64,000 nt of DNA from Aminobacter sp. J41. GTDB taxonomy: Bacteria; Pseudomonadota; Alphaproteobacteria; Rhizobiales; Rhizobiaceae. The notes beneath the pieces were generated by a model, which did not search any database, was not told the DNA's origin, and worked only from the letters and a program-made list of their open reading frames with translations. The position numbers and the translations under genes are program-made. Below are positions 17,109 to 25,757 of this stretch, piece after piece. How positions within the stretch are numbered: position 1 is the first letter of the stretch; each line of letters starts with the position of its first letter. The stretch lies in assembly GCF_000526635.1 (NCBI RefSeq), contig NZ_JAGL01000015.1, positions 30,316-94,315 of the forward strand. Direction: 5' to 3'.

Positions 17109-18656
17109 CTACTGAGCCTTCACGTAGAAGGGCAGGGTGTATCCATCGGAGCGGCCCTCATAAGTGAGGTCCGCCTTGGCTGCCCAGGTATTGTCGAGGA
17201 AGAACAGCGGGATGATGCCAAGGTCATACATCGCGATCTTCGTTGCCGACTTCAACAGGGCCTCGCGCTCGGCGTCATCAAGAGTCTTTCGAGCCTTGTC
17301 GAGCGCCGCGTCGAATTCCTGGTTCGAATAGCGGCCGCGATTGCCCTGGCCTGCCTTCTCGCCATACGTCTCGAGGAGCGGACCGAGGATGCCGGAGGGC
17401 TCGCCGGTTTCAATGGCCGCACCGCCCATGATGAAGCTGAACTCGCGTGCCGAGGCGCGGGTGAAGTAGACGCTGCCCGGCATGGTCTCAACCGACGTCT
17501 TCACGCCTGCGCGGGTGAAGAACTGGCCGATCGCCTGCGCAATCTTCGCATCGTTCGGGTAGCGGTCGTTTGAAGCGTGGAACGTCAGCTCAAACCCGTC
17601 CGGGTAGCCCGCATCTGCGAGCATATTCTTCGCGAGCTCGGCATCGTATGCATCCACCTTCAGTTCAGGATCGAAACCGAAATATCCCTCCGGCACGACC
17701 TGGCCCGCAGGCGTGCCCTGGCCGTCCATGACGCGGTCAACGAGAGCCTCACGGTTGATCGCATGAGAAAGCGCGCGGCGAACTTCTTTCTTGACCAGCG
17801 GATTCTTGCCGCTCGCGTCCTTCGAGAATGGAGACTCTTCGCGATCCTGATCCATGTGCAGGTACATCAGGCGATTACCCGTCGCCTTGATGACGTTGAT
17901 GTCCTTGGATTCGTCCAGACGGCGGGTGTCCGCGGTCGGAATGCTCTCGATCAGATCGACATCACCAGACAGGATCGCGGCGACGCGAGCGCTGTTGTTC
18001 TTGATGATACGGAACGTAACCTTGTCCCACGCGACTTCGCCACCCCAGTAGGAGTCGTTGCGCTCGACAACCACGTCCGCATCGGGTGTCCAAGAGACAA
18101 ACTTGAACGGGCCGGTGCCGATGACGCCGACGCCCTTGTTCATTTCCTCGGTGGTCGTCTTCGCGTGCTCCGCCGGAAGGATGGCGATGCGGCTGAGGTT
18201 GTTGAGGAGCAGCGGCGTCGGGCCGTCCGTCTTGATCTGGACCGTAAGCGGATCAATCGCGACGACTTCAGTGATCGCCTTCACATAAGCCGCGAACGAG
18301 CTCGGGCTGTTGGTCGAAGCGAGCGGAATACGACCGATGCTGGCAACCACGTCATCGGCCGTGAAGTCGCTGCCGTCGTGGAACTTGACGCCGGCACGCA
18401 GCCTGAACTGCCAAGTGGTGTCGTCAATTCGCTCCCAGCTTTCGGCGAGCGCAGGCTGTATCTCCTGATGAGATCCTTGATTGACGAGGCCGTCGAATAT
18501 GTTACGCGCCAAAGCGCTGTTCGCTCCGCCGACATAGAACTGCGGATCCATCGACGTCGTCGAGGCGGAAAGGCCGACAGTCAGATCTCGCGCCATCGCA
18601 GAGAAGGGAACAAATGATACCGAGGCGGCGAGCGCTGCGGTCGCGAAAATCTTCAT
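17109..18656 (-). CDS. ABC transporter substrate-binding protein (SBP family 5, peptide/opine type)
   Basis: A protein of 515 residues with a signal peptide ([20 protein letters not shown], cut before RDLTVG). The family-5 pattern includes [35 protein letters not shown] near residue 70 and [18 protein letters not shown] in the middle. It captures the ligand in the periplasm for the DppBCDF-like proteins encoded downstream. It is the first gene of an operon running to 10.43 kb. Family-5 proteins bind peptides but also glutathione, nickel or opines; the nucleoside hydrolases here point to another kind of ligand. Confidence 0.92.
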   Translation of the reverse strand: MKIFATAALAASVSFVPFSAMARDLTVGLSASTTSMDPQFYVGGANSALARNIFDGLVNQGSHQEIQPALAESWERIDDTTWQFRLRAGVKFHDGSDFTADDVVASIGRIPLASTNSPSSFAAYVKAITEVVAIDPLTVQIKTDGPTPLLLNNLSRIAILPAEHAKTTTEEMNKGVGVIGTGPFKFVSWTPDADVVVERNDSYWGGEVAWDKVTFRIIKNNSARVAAILSGDVDLIESIPTADTRRLDESKDINVIKATGNRLMYLHMDQDREESPFSKDASGKNPLVKKEVRRALSHAINREALVDRVMDGQGTPAGQVVPEGYFGFDPELKVDAYDAELAKNMLADAGYPDGFELTFHASNDRYPNDAKIAQAIGQFFTRAGVKTSVETMPGSVYFTRASAREFSFIMGGAAIETGEPSGILGPLLETYGEKAGQGNRGRYSNQEFDAALDKARKTLDDAEREALLKSATKIAMYDLGIIPLFFLDNTWAAKADLTYEGRSDGYTLPFYVKAQ

Positions 18657-18745
18657 CGAATTCTCTCCCTTGAGGACCCCAGGTCCACGTTCGACGGAAA
18701 TTCGCGCTAGACATATCGATCGCTACTTGTGATGAAAAATTGCAT

Positions 18746-18768
18746 TTTAGTTTGACGCTATGACTAAA
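18746..18768. promoter_or_regulatory. Putative LysR box (T-N11-A) between divergent genes
   Basis: TTTAGT at 18746-18751 and ACTAAA at 18763-18768 form a perfect 6-bp inverted repeat with an 11-base spacer, exactly the T-N11-A geometry of LysR boxes. It lies 22 bases upstream of the LysR gene and about 90 bases upstream of the divergent binding-protein gene, which suits autorepression and operon activation. Confidence 0.6.
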
Positions 18769-18790
18769 TGTTATGGGAGGGGGGAGAACG

Positions 18791-19708
18791 ATGCGACTGA
18801 AGCCGCGGCAACTTGAAGCGTTCCGGCACGTGATGAATGCCCAGGGTGTCACAGCGGCCGCCGAAGCGATGAATGTCACGCAGCCAGCGGTGAGCCGCCT
18901 GATCCGGGATCTGGAAGATGCTGTCGGCATGACGCTCTTTATTCGCGCCGGTGCGCGGCTGGTACCCACCGAGGAAGCGAACCTGCTCCTGAACGAGGTG
19001 GAGCGTCTCTACACCGGCATCGATCAGGTGGCCCGCGCGGCGGTGGACATTCGCCGGCACAAGAACGTCGTCCTGCGGATTGGCACCGTTACCTCGCTGG
19101 TGCGCCCGTTTCTTCATCAGGCAATCATCGACATAGCTGGCCCGCGGCTCGATCTGCCAATCGTCCTGGACGTCGAAAACAGCAGGCATATCTGGGACAT
19201 GGTCGAGAAGAACCGTTACGACCTCGGCATCGTTTTCGGCCCGCCTCGCAGCCATCTGCAGACGGTTCACCTTCACGGTTCGGAGGCCGTCGTGGCAATG
19301 ACCCCCAATCATCCGCTCGCGGAACTGGATCGTGTCACGCCTGCTGATCTTCGGGACTACCGGGTGCTGACTGCAGGCCGGAACTCGCCCCTGCGCAGTG
19401 CTCTTGACCGCGCATTTGCGCTGGCTGACCAGACGCCGCTGAACACGATGGAAAGCTCCATGCTCAATTGCTGCCACTTTGCGGCTGCGGGGATGGGAGT
19501 CGCAATCGTCGACAGGACCACGCTCCGCGCTGCCAACGTCGATCTAGTCACGCGGCCCTTTAAGCCGACGATCGGCATCTCGTATTACGCAGCACGCCCC
19601 GCCGGGAGCAGAAAAATCCAGGTACTCGACGAAATTATCGAGCACATGCGAGTGGCGCTGGAGCGGGACGCAGTGGTTCAGCAACGCAACAATTATGCGC
19701 GGTTATAG
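18791..19708 (+). CDS. LysR-family transcriptional regulator
   Basis: A protein of 305 residues from the chosen ATG at 18791, which follows a strong GGGAGGGGGGA ribosome-binding site; a start at 18773 would lie inside that site. The HTH is at residues 3-62 (LKPRQLEAFRHVM, TAAAEAMNVTQPAVSRLIRDLE). A LysR effector domain follows. The HTH resembles regulators of opine and amino-acid catabolism (OccR/NocR-like start RQLEAFR.VM). It probably regulates the divergent ABC/nucleoside-hydrolase operon through the T-N11-A box. Confidence 0.9.
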   Translation: MRLKPRQLEAFRHVMNAQGVTAAAEAMNVTQPAVSRLIRDLEDAVGMTLFIRAGARLVPTEEANLLLNEVERLYTGIDQVARAAVDIRRHKNVVLRIGTVTSLVRPFLHQAIIDIAGPRLDLPIVLDVENSRHIWDMVEKNRYDLGIVFGPPRSHLQTVHLHGSEAVVAMTPNHPLAELDRVTPADLRDYRVLTAGRNSPLRSALDRAFALADQTPLNTMESSMLNCCHFAAAGMGVAIVDRTTLRAANVDLVTRPFKPTIGISYYAARPAGSRKIQVLDEIIEHMRVALERDAVVQQRNNYARL

Positions 19709-19761
19709 ATGCAAATCGGCAGGATAAAATGGCCGAGGCTGGCATGTTCCACTGAGCTCTT

Positions 19762-19787
19762 GAGGCCGGCCCGAGCGAACCGGCCTC
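19762..19787. terminator. Hairpin between convergent LysR and MBL-fold genes
   Basis: A perfect 8-bp stem (GAGGCCGG at 19762-19769 and CCGGCCTC at 19780-19787) with a 10-base loop in the gap between convergent genes. T-tracts are lacking on both sides, so efficiency as an intrinsic terminator is doubtful. Confidence 0.45.
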
Positions 19788-19811
19788 GCGGCAATCTAAG
19801 ACTGTCGGCTC

Positions 19812-20828
19812 CTACCTCCGACCGTGCTGCAAGCCACAGGCTTTGCAGTAGGCCTCGTGCACCGGGCCCCGTCCGAGATGATGACGGAAGCTCTTCATCT
19901 CAGCGAAGTACGGGATGGGCGGGCGCACCGGACGTTCAGGCGCGTGATCGAAATCGTCGAACAGCGTCTGGATGGTGACGACAACTCGTTCGGCGTCCTC
20001 GCGGTCACGATACTGTCCGAGATCCACTTTGTACGACGCTTCAAGGTAGTCCATGCCGGCCTCCCACAGCGGACGTGCCTTGTCGGTGACGTATTGCAGG
20101 TAGTCCCGCATCTCGCGGACGTCGTCGCGAGTCGAAAGTGGCCCATGGCCTGGTACGATGGTCTCGACGTCCATATCGAGCACCATGTCACAGACATTGA
20201 TCCAGCGCTCGACCGGGCCGTACCAGGCGATCGGCGTGCCGCCCGTGAAGAGGATGTCACCGGTGTAAAGCACCTTGTCATCGGGCACGTAGATCAGCGC
20301 GTCGCCCAGCGAGTGCGAGGGACCGACCTCAATTAGCTGCACCTTCTTGTCTCCGACCATTATCTCCATGGTGCCGGAGAAGGTTTCCGTCGGGGGCGTC
20401 AGCGTGATGCCGGAAAAGTCGAACGGGCGGAAGCATTCGCGGATGAAGGAGCCGGAGCTGCCGTACTGTTCGGCATTAGCGCAGATTGTCTCCAGCACTT
20501 TCGGATCGAAACGCGCGAAGTCATCGACCGTGCCCTGTGTGCCGATGATGCGCGCGCCCTCGACCAACTGGTTGCCGAAGGTGTGGTCGCCGTCAGCATG
20601 GGTGTTGACGAGGATGCCGATCTCCTTCGCTGCCGGGATGGAGGTGCGGTACTCGGCCAGCATCTGTGCCGTCAGCTTCAGGTCGAAGAGGGTGTCGACC
20701 ATCAGCGTTGCGTCGCCGTCAACGATCAGCCCCGCATTCGACCAGCCCCAGCTCCCGTCGGGTTGAAGGTAGGCGTAGCAGCCATTGCCGAGGTCATGAA
20801 TGCCTCGTGTGAATTGCCATTTGGCCAT
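19812..20828 (-). CDS. MBL-fold metallo-hydrolase
   Basis: A protein of 338 residues. The metal-binding motif near residue 77 is NTHADGDHTFGN, so the canonical HxHxDH reads H-A-D-G-D-H and the second His is an Asp. Later ligands are seen in EVGPSHSLGDALIYV, VLYTGDILFTGG and IVPGHGPLS. The variation is at a zinc ligand and may mark a subfamily with other metal use. It follows a TRAP large permease in an operon, so it probably hydrolyses an imported ester, lactone or thioester; the reaction is unknown. It has a strong GAGGAGGT ribosome-binding site. Confidence 0.85.
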   Translation of the reverse strand: MAKWQFTRGIHDLGNGCYAYLQPDGSWGWSNAGLIVDGDATLMVDTLFDLKLTAQMLAEYRTSIPAAKEIGILVNTHADGDHTFGNQLVEGARIIGTQGTVDDFARFDPKVLETICANAEQYGSSGSFIRECFRPFDFSGITLTPPTETFSGTMEIMVGDKKVQLIEVGPSHSLGDALIYVPDDKVLYTGDILFTGGTPIAWYGPVERWINVCDMVLDMDVETIVPGHGPLSTRDDVREMRDYLQYVTDKARPLWEAGMDYLEASYKVDLGQYRDREDAERVVVTIQTLFDDFDHAPERPVRPPIPYFAEMKSFRHHLGRGPVHEAYCKACGLQHGRR

Positions 20829-20841
20829 TGTGACCTCCTCG

Positions 20842-22158
20842 TTAGATTAGTGCCGTGGCGAGCCACGGGAAGAAGAAGATGAGCAGCAGCACCCCAAGCA
20901 TCATGGCGGCGAAGGGGGCTGCGCCCGCGAAGATGTCATTGAGCGTAACCTGGCTGTCGGGTCCTAGTGTTGCCCTGACGACGAACACGGCGATGCCGAA
21001 AGGTGGCGTCAGCAGGCCGATCTCGACCGCGATAATGACCAGCACGCCAAGCCAGATCAGGTCGACGCCGGTCCCGGTGAGGATCGGGATCGCGATGGGC
21101 AAGGTGAGCAGCAGGATCGAAGCGGAGTCGAGGATCGTCCCGAGCAGGATGATCACCAGCATCAGCGCGACGATGATGCCGGTCGCGCCCATGCCGGACT
21201 CCATCACCCAGGTCCCGAGCCAGGACGGCATGCCCGACATCGCCAGCATGCGCGAATAGAGGCTCGCCCCCATGATCAGGAAGCAGATGGACGAGGTGGT
21301 GTGGCCGGTTTGAACCAGAACCTGCCAGAACCCCTCCCAGGTCAGCCGCCGCCTGACGAGCGCGATGACAAGGGCCCCGAGCGCACCGGCCGCGCCGGCC
21401 TCCGTCGGCGTGAAGAAACCGCCATAGATGCCGCCGATCACGACAGCGACGAGAATGACGATCGGCGCGAGCTTCACCAGCATCTCGCCGACGCCCATGT
21501 CGCGCGCGGGCTCGTCCAGGGCAGGTTGGCCGGCACCGATGAACGACGGCCACCATTTGCCCATTGCCAGGATGCCGATGCAGTAGACCACCGCGAGCAG
21601 GATGCCGGGAAGAATGCCCGCGATGAACAACGTGCCGACCGATTGCTCGGTAAGAACACCGTAGAGGATGAAGAGGAGGCTCGGCGGCAGCAACATGCCG
21701 AGCACAGAAGAGCCCGCAACGACGCCGACGGCGAAGCGTCCCGAATAGCCGTGACGCATCATCTCGGGTACCGCGACCTTGGTGAAAACGGCCGCCGATG
21801 CGATTGAAATGCCGGTGATCGCCGCAAAAACCGCGTTTGCGGCGACGGTGGCTATGCCGAGACCTCCCAGCACCTTGCGGAACAGCTGCGCCGCGACTTC
21901 AAACGTGTCGCGTCCTATTCCGGCGACAGCGACCAGCAGGCCCATCAGCACGAACAGCGGCACGACACCGAAGATGTAGTCGCTGATCGAGTCCTTGAAG
22001 GCAATGACCAGCATGTTGGAGGCAATGTCGAAATTGCCCTTCAGCAGCCATACGCCAAGGAACGACAACAGGATCAGCGCGATCGAGACGTGAAGCCCGG
22101 AATAGATCAGCAGCAGCATCACGCCGATCGAAAGGAAGGCGATGCCAATGCCGCTCAT
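20842..22158 (-). CDS. TRAP transporter large permease (DctM family), second system
   Basis: A protein of 438 residues with about 12 hydrophobic segments. DctM hallmarks include VPLFVLMGLLVAVAGIGRDTFE, GSSVLGMLLPPSLLFILYGVLTEQSV, and GGIYGGFFTPTEAGAAGALGAL. It is the ion-coupled translocation subunit for the DctP and DctQ proteins encoded upstream. The start overlaps the dctQ gene by 4 bases. It is only moderately similar to the DctM at 5 kb, so the two systems probably move different substrates. Confidence 0.92.
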   Translation of the reverse strand: MSGIGIAFLSIGVMLLLIYSGLHVSIALILLSFLGVWLLKGNFDIASNMLVIAFKDSISDYIFGVVPLFVLMGLLVAVAGIGRDTFEVAAQLFRKVLGGLGIATVAANAVFAAITGISIASAAVFTKVAVPEMMRHGYSGRFAVGVVAGSSVLGMLLPPSLLFILYGVLTEQSVGTLFIAGILPGILLAVVYCIGILAMGKWWPSFIGAGQPALDEPARDMGVGEMLVKLAPIVILVAVVIGGIYGGFFTPTEAGAAGALGALVIALVRRRLTWEGFWQVLVQTGHTTSSICFLIMGASLYSRMLAMSGMPSWLGTWVMESGMGATGIIVALMLVIILLGTILDSASILLLTLPIAIPILTGTGVDLIWLGVLVIIAVEIGLLTPPFGIAVFVVRATLGPDSQVTLNDIFAGAAPFAAMMLGVLLLIFFFPWLATALI

Positions 22159-22715
22159 GGTCGTCCCTCCCGCACGGCCTTCGCGTCGTCATATGCAAGG
22201 ATCAGGAACTGGATTGCGGTTGCCACTATGCCTAGCAGCACAATCGCAAACAGCGGCCACTGCGGCACGGTGAAGAAGCCGGGATTGCCCATGAAGTGAC
22301 GCGCCGGAAATCTGAAGGCCGCGGCGAGGCTCGGCCAGAAGGTCCAGGCGACCAATGCCATCAGCAAGCCGCCGACCAGATGGAAGATGCAGAGCAGGGT
22401 CCGCCTTGCCCGCGGCGCACTGCGCTCCAGCATGTTGAGCAGAACGTCGGAGCGCGTCATCGAGCCTGAACGCAGCGTATGCGCCAGCTGAAGGAAGACG
22501 ATGCCAACAATGGAGAACGACACCAGTTCGGGCACCCCGGCGATCGGTGAGTTGATGAAGCTGCGCGCGAATATGTCGGAGTTGATCAGGATCATCAGGA
22601 CGATGATCCAGACTGTACCGGCGGCGTTCATGACGCTGATGATGCGGCTGAACGGCCCGAAGGGCGCAGTGGGGGGCGGCGCGTCATCGCGCGGGATTGC
22701 GGCTTCGCCAGCCAT
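22155..22715 (-). CDS. TRAP transporter small permease (DctQ family), second system
   Basis: A protein of 186 residues with four predicted membrane helices (SVMNAAGTVWIIVLMILINSDIFARSF and VSFSIVGIVFLQLAHTLRSG). The pattern is that of DctQ subunits. A short charged N-terminus precedes helix 1. It lies between dctP (76-base gap) and dctM (4-base overlap). Confidence 0.87.
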   Translation of the reverse strand: MAGEAAIPRDDAPPPTAPFGPFSRIISVMNAAGTVWIIVLMILINSDIFARSFINSPIAGVPELVSFSIVGIVFLQLAHTLRSGSMTRSDVLLNMLERSAPRARRTLLCIFHLVGGLLMALVAWTFWPSLAAAFRFPARHFMGNPGFFTVPQWPLFAIVLLGIVATAIQFLILAYDDAKAVREGRP

Positions 22716-22791
22716 GGCAGGCTCCTGAAGTTTCCTATCCGAAGATGCCGCTCCCGCGCGTGCGGAAGCGGCAGACTGCCCGGCCCGGCAG

Positions 22792-23865
22792 CTACTCCGC
22801 GAGATAGTCGCGGGAGAAGGTGAAACCGGCGGCCTTCAGGTTGTCGCGATAGGCTTCGAGCACCTTTCGGCCCGGCTCGCCACGCGCTTCGGCTGCTTCT
22901 GCCCAGGCCTTGGTCGGGTTTGGCAGTGCCTTTGCCCAGGCCTCGCGTTCCGCGGCGTCCATCTCAACGACGGTGCCGCCAGCGTCGAGCATGGTCTTCT
23001 TCATCGCCTCGTAGCGCTGTTCCTGTTCGGCGAAATAGGCTTCCGAATAAGCCTTGGCGCCGGCCTTGAACGCGGCTTTCACCTCGTCGCTGAACGTATC
23101 CCACCGCTGCTGCGACACGCCGAGGCCACCGATATACATCGCGCCGAAGCCGACCTCGTTCCAGTGCGGGGCAACTTCGTAAAGCTTGGCCGGGACGGCT
23201 GCCGTCATCCAGCCGATGAAGCCGTCATACACACCCGTCTTGATGTCATTGTAGAAGCTGATGAAGGAGCCCTGTACGCCAACAGCGCCGGTCCCGGCCA
23301 GCCAGGCGAGGTTGGGGCCCGCCCCGCCGAGCTTGATTCCGTTGAAGTCGGCAACCTTGCCGAGCGGCTTGTTCGCACCGATGTTGTAACCGTCAATCGC
23401 AATGCCGCCGCCGATGTAGACGACGCCGGTTGCCTTCTCCAGCTCCGCAAGCGCACCTTCGGTTTCGACCAGCGCCTTTTCTGCGGCGTCCGTGACCTGC
23501 CGCGGATCGGTCGGGCCAAACGGCATGGCATAGGTCAGGTTGAGCAGACCAAACTGAGCCGGGCTGAACACGCCCATGACCTGACCGACATCCATGATGC
23601 CCTGCTGGAAGGCTTCCGCCTCGGAGCCGAGCTTGATGATCGTTCCGCCGTAGCCCTGGGTCCATTCAACCTTGTAGTTTCCGGTCTTGGCGAGCTCAGC
23701 GTCCACCGCCGGGATGAAGGTCTCCTTGATGTGCTTCACCCACAGGAAAACTTCAGGATGGCCCGTCGCAACGGTCAGGTTAAGCACCTCCTGCGACTGC
23801 GCGGGAGCGGCGGCGACGGTAACAGCGAGTGCAGCAACACCCGCAAGAAAAGCCTTACGGAACAT
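22792..23865 (-). CDS. TRAP transporter substrate-binding protein (DctP family), second system
   Basis: A protein of 357 residues from the ATG at 23865, which is preceded by GGGAGGT; an ATG five codons upstream would overlap that site. The signal peptide is KAFLAGVAALAVTVAAAPAQS. The mature part has the DctP fold, with ligand-loop regions near AEAFQQGIMDVGQVMGVFSP and KVADFNGIKLGGAG. It delivers a carboxylate-type ligand to DctQM. It is the first gene of the operon and divergent from tetR. Confidence 0.9.
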   Translation of the reverse strand: MFRKAFLAGVAALAVTVAAAPAQSQEVLNLTVATGHPEVFLWVKHIKETFIPAVDAELAKTGNYKVEWTQGYGGTIIKLGSEAEAFQQGIMDVGQVMGVFSPAQFGLLNLTYAMPFGPTDPRQVTDAAEKALVETEGALAELEKATGVVYIGGGIAIDGYNIGANKPLGKVADFNGIKLGGAGPNLAWLAGTGAVGVQGSFISFYNDIKTGVYDGFIGWMTAAVPAKLYEVAPHWNEVGFGAMYIGGLGVSQQRWDTFSDEVKAAFKAGAKAYSEAYFAEQEQRYEAMKKTMLDAGGTVVEMDAAEREAWAKALPNPTKAWAEAAEARGEPGRKVLEAYRDNLKAAGFTFSRDYLAE

Positions 23866-23880
23866 GAATTTACCTCCCAA

Positions 23881-24025
23881 GTAAAAGCAGAGCGCCTTTG
23901 CTCTCTCCCCGCGCTCTTGAACAAACGCTAACTTGGATTGAACAAGTTGACAAGAGTTTTGATATGTCGTTCAAATCATCCAACAGAACGGCTGTGAGGC
24001 CGGGTTCCGGGATCAGACGGCAGAG
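23881..24025. promoter_or_regulatory. Divergent control region between TRAP operon and tetR with TTGAAC half-sites
   Basis: TTGAACAA occurs twice in direct orientation, at 23917-23924 and 23938-23945, exactly 21 bases apart, and the inverse GTTCAA lies at 23969-23974. The second and third copies form a long-spaced inverted repeat. A TTGACA hexamer at 23947-23952 may be a -35 box. Repeated half-sites two helical turns apart between a TetR gene and the operon it faces suggest operator sites; the regulator assignment is inferred. Confidence 0.45.
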
Positions 24026-24721
24026 ATGAAAAAGACGCGCAAGACGGCGGGCGCAGATACGGAAGCAGCACAGCGCAACCCCGCTGCGACGCGCGCGCGT
24101 ATCCTCCAGGCGGCAGAGGTGGAATTCGCCGATCATGGATTTGATGGCGTTTCGGTGCGCCAGATCGCGCTGCGGGCCGATGTGCCTGTCGCGTTGATCA
24201 ACTATCACTTCGGCAGCAAGGAAGGTCTTTACCGCGCAATCTTCGAGATGCGCGCGTCGATGATCATCGATGACCGTATCGCCGGGCTGCGCCTGGCCGG
24301 GATGGAGCCGGATCGCGACCGCAAGGTCGAAATGATCGTCAAGGCGGTACTGGTGCCGAACCTGCATATGCGCAGCCAGGAGCGCAACTCCGCCTATTCC
24401 CGCATCCTCGCCCGCGAGGTGTCAGACCCGAAGTCCACCTCGCGCGGCATCATCGCCGAGTTTTTCGATCCGGTTGCCCACAAGGTGATGGCCGCTTTGA
24501 AGGAGGCGATGCCGGAGCGGTCGATGGAAGAGATCAACTGGGGGTATCAGGCGATGCTGGGTGTCATGGTCTACACCATGGCCGACACTGGCCGCATTGC
24601 GCGCCTGTCGGATGGCGTCTGCGATCCCGAGGACGAACTTGCCACCGCGACACATCTCGTGGCGCTGATGAAAGCAGCGCTGCTCTACAGCAAGGTGCCC
24701 CCGAAGCTGGGGGAGAGCTGA
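24026..24721 (+). CDS. TetR-family transcriptional regulator
   Basis: A protein of 231 residues. The N-terminal TetR HTH is at residues 22-68 (RARILQAAEVEFADHGFDG, VSVRQIALRADVPVALINYHFGSKEGLY), the best conserved part of the family. The C-terminal ligand-binding domain resembles the TetR_C group with YRAIFEMRAS and SREVSD-like helices. It is divergent from the second TRAP operon and 32 bases upstream of the FAH gene, so it probably represses both directions until an imported acid or its CoA ester binds. Confidence 0.88.
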   Translation: MKKTRKTAGADTEAAQRNPAATRARILQAAEVEFADHGFDGVSVRQIALRADVPVALINYHFGSKEGLYRAIFEMRASMIIDDRIAGLRLAGMEPDRDRKVEMIVKAVLVPNLHMRSQERNSAYSRILAREVSDPKSTSRGIIAEFFDPVAHKVMAALKEAMPERSMEEINWGYQAMLGVMVYTMADTGRIARLSDGVCDPEDELATATHLVALMKAALLYSKVPPKLGES

Positions 24722-24753
24722 TCGCAGCGCTCATCGTAGAGGGAGGAGAAGCG

Positions 24754-25737
24754 ATGAAACTGGTTACCTACGACAGGAAGGGAACGCAGCGGGCAGGGGC
24801 CCTGGTCGATGGTGATCACAAGATCATCGACCTCAACGACGCGCACGAGGAGGTTTACGGAAAGCAGCACGAGTCCTTCCGGTCGGTGCATGACATGATC
24901 GAGGCAGGAGATGCCGCTCTCGACATGGCATACGAGCTTCTGAAGAAGGCAACAAACTCTGCGTTCCCGCGTGCGGACGTGAAGCTGCTGGCGCCCGTTC
25001 CGGTGCCGATCCAGATCCGCGACTGCCTTTGCTTCGAGACCCACCTGAAGCAGGCCTTTGACGCTGCCCGTCGCGTGCGCGCAAATGCAATGCCGGATCC
25101 CGAGAAGGCCCTTGAGGAGTTCGAGCGCACGGGCGTTCTCGCAGTGCCGAAGACGTTTTACGAACGGCCGATTTACTACAAGGCGAACCGCTTTTCCGTG
25201 GTGGGTACGGACGAGGACGTCTACTGGCCGCGCTATTCGACGATCATGGATTTCGAGCTCGAGTTCGGCTTCTTCATCCGCAAGAAGGGTGTCGACATCT
25301 CGCGCGACAAGGCGCGCGACTACATCTACGGCTATACGATCTTCAACGACTTTTCAGCCCGTGACGCGCAGACCGCCGAGATGGGCGGCCAGCTTGGCCC
25401 GGCCAAGGGCAAGGATTTCGACTTCGGCAACGCGATGGGCCCCTGCCTCGTCACGGCGGACGAGCTGAAGGACCCATACAACCTGACCATGATCTGCCGC
25501 GTCAACGGTGAGGAGTGGGGCAGGGGCAATTCCGGCTCGATGCACTGGAAGTTCGAGGATCTTCTTGCCTACATTTCCCAGTCCGAGACGATCTATCCGG
25601 GCGAGTTCTTCGGCTCGGGCACCGTCGGCAACGGCTGCGGGTTGGAACACATGCGCTTCCTCAAGCATGGCGACGTCGTCGAGCTCGAGGTCGAGAACAT
25701 CGGTATCCTGCGTAACAGGGTGCTGGTGCGGCAGTAA
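24754..25737 (+). CDS. Fumarylacetoacetate hydrolase family protein
   Basis: A protein of 327 residues. The C-terminal FAH domain covers about 100-327. Metal ligands are in MDFELEFGFF and the conserved block is GYTIFNDFSARDAQ, followed by KGKDFDFGNAMGPCLVT, GNSGSMHWKFEDLLAYISQ and GSGTVGNGCGLE. Family members hydrolyse or decarboxylate C-C bonds of diketo-acids in aromatic and sugar-acid breakdown. The acyl-CoA synthetase gene follows after 20 bases. Its ribosome-binding site is GGGAGGAG. Exact substrate unknown. Confidence 0.88.
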   Translation: MKLVTYDRKGTQRAGALVDGDHKIIDLNDAHEEVYGKQHESFRSVHDMIEAGDAALDMAYELLKKATNSAFPRADVKLLAPVPVPIQIRDCLCFETHLKQAFDAARRVRANAMPDPEKALEEFERTGVLAVPKTFYERPIYYKANRFSVVGTDEDVYWPRYSTIMDFELEFGFFIRKKGVDISRDKARDYIYGYTIFNDFSARDAQTAEMGGQLGPAKGKDFDFGNAMGPCLVTADELKDPYNLTMICRVNGEEWGRGNSGSMHWKFEDLLAYISQSETIYPGEFFGSGTVGNGCGLEHMRFLKHGDVVELEVENIGILRNRVLVRQ

Positions 25738-25757
25738 CAGCGTTTCGAGGAAATTCG

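Noticed and set aside
18764..19477. Minus-strand open frame opposite LysR
   Set aside because: Overlaps a clear LysR gene; no ribosome-binding site or family similarity.
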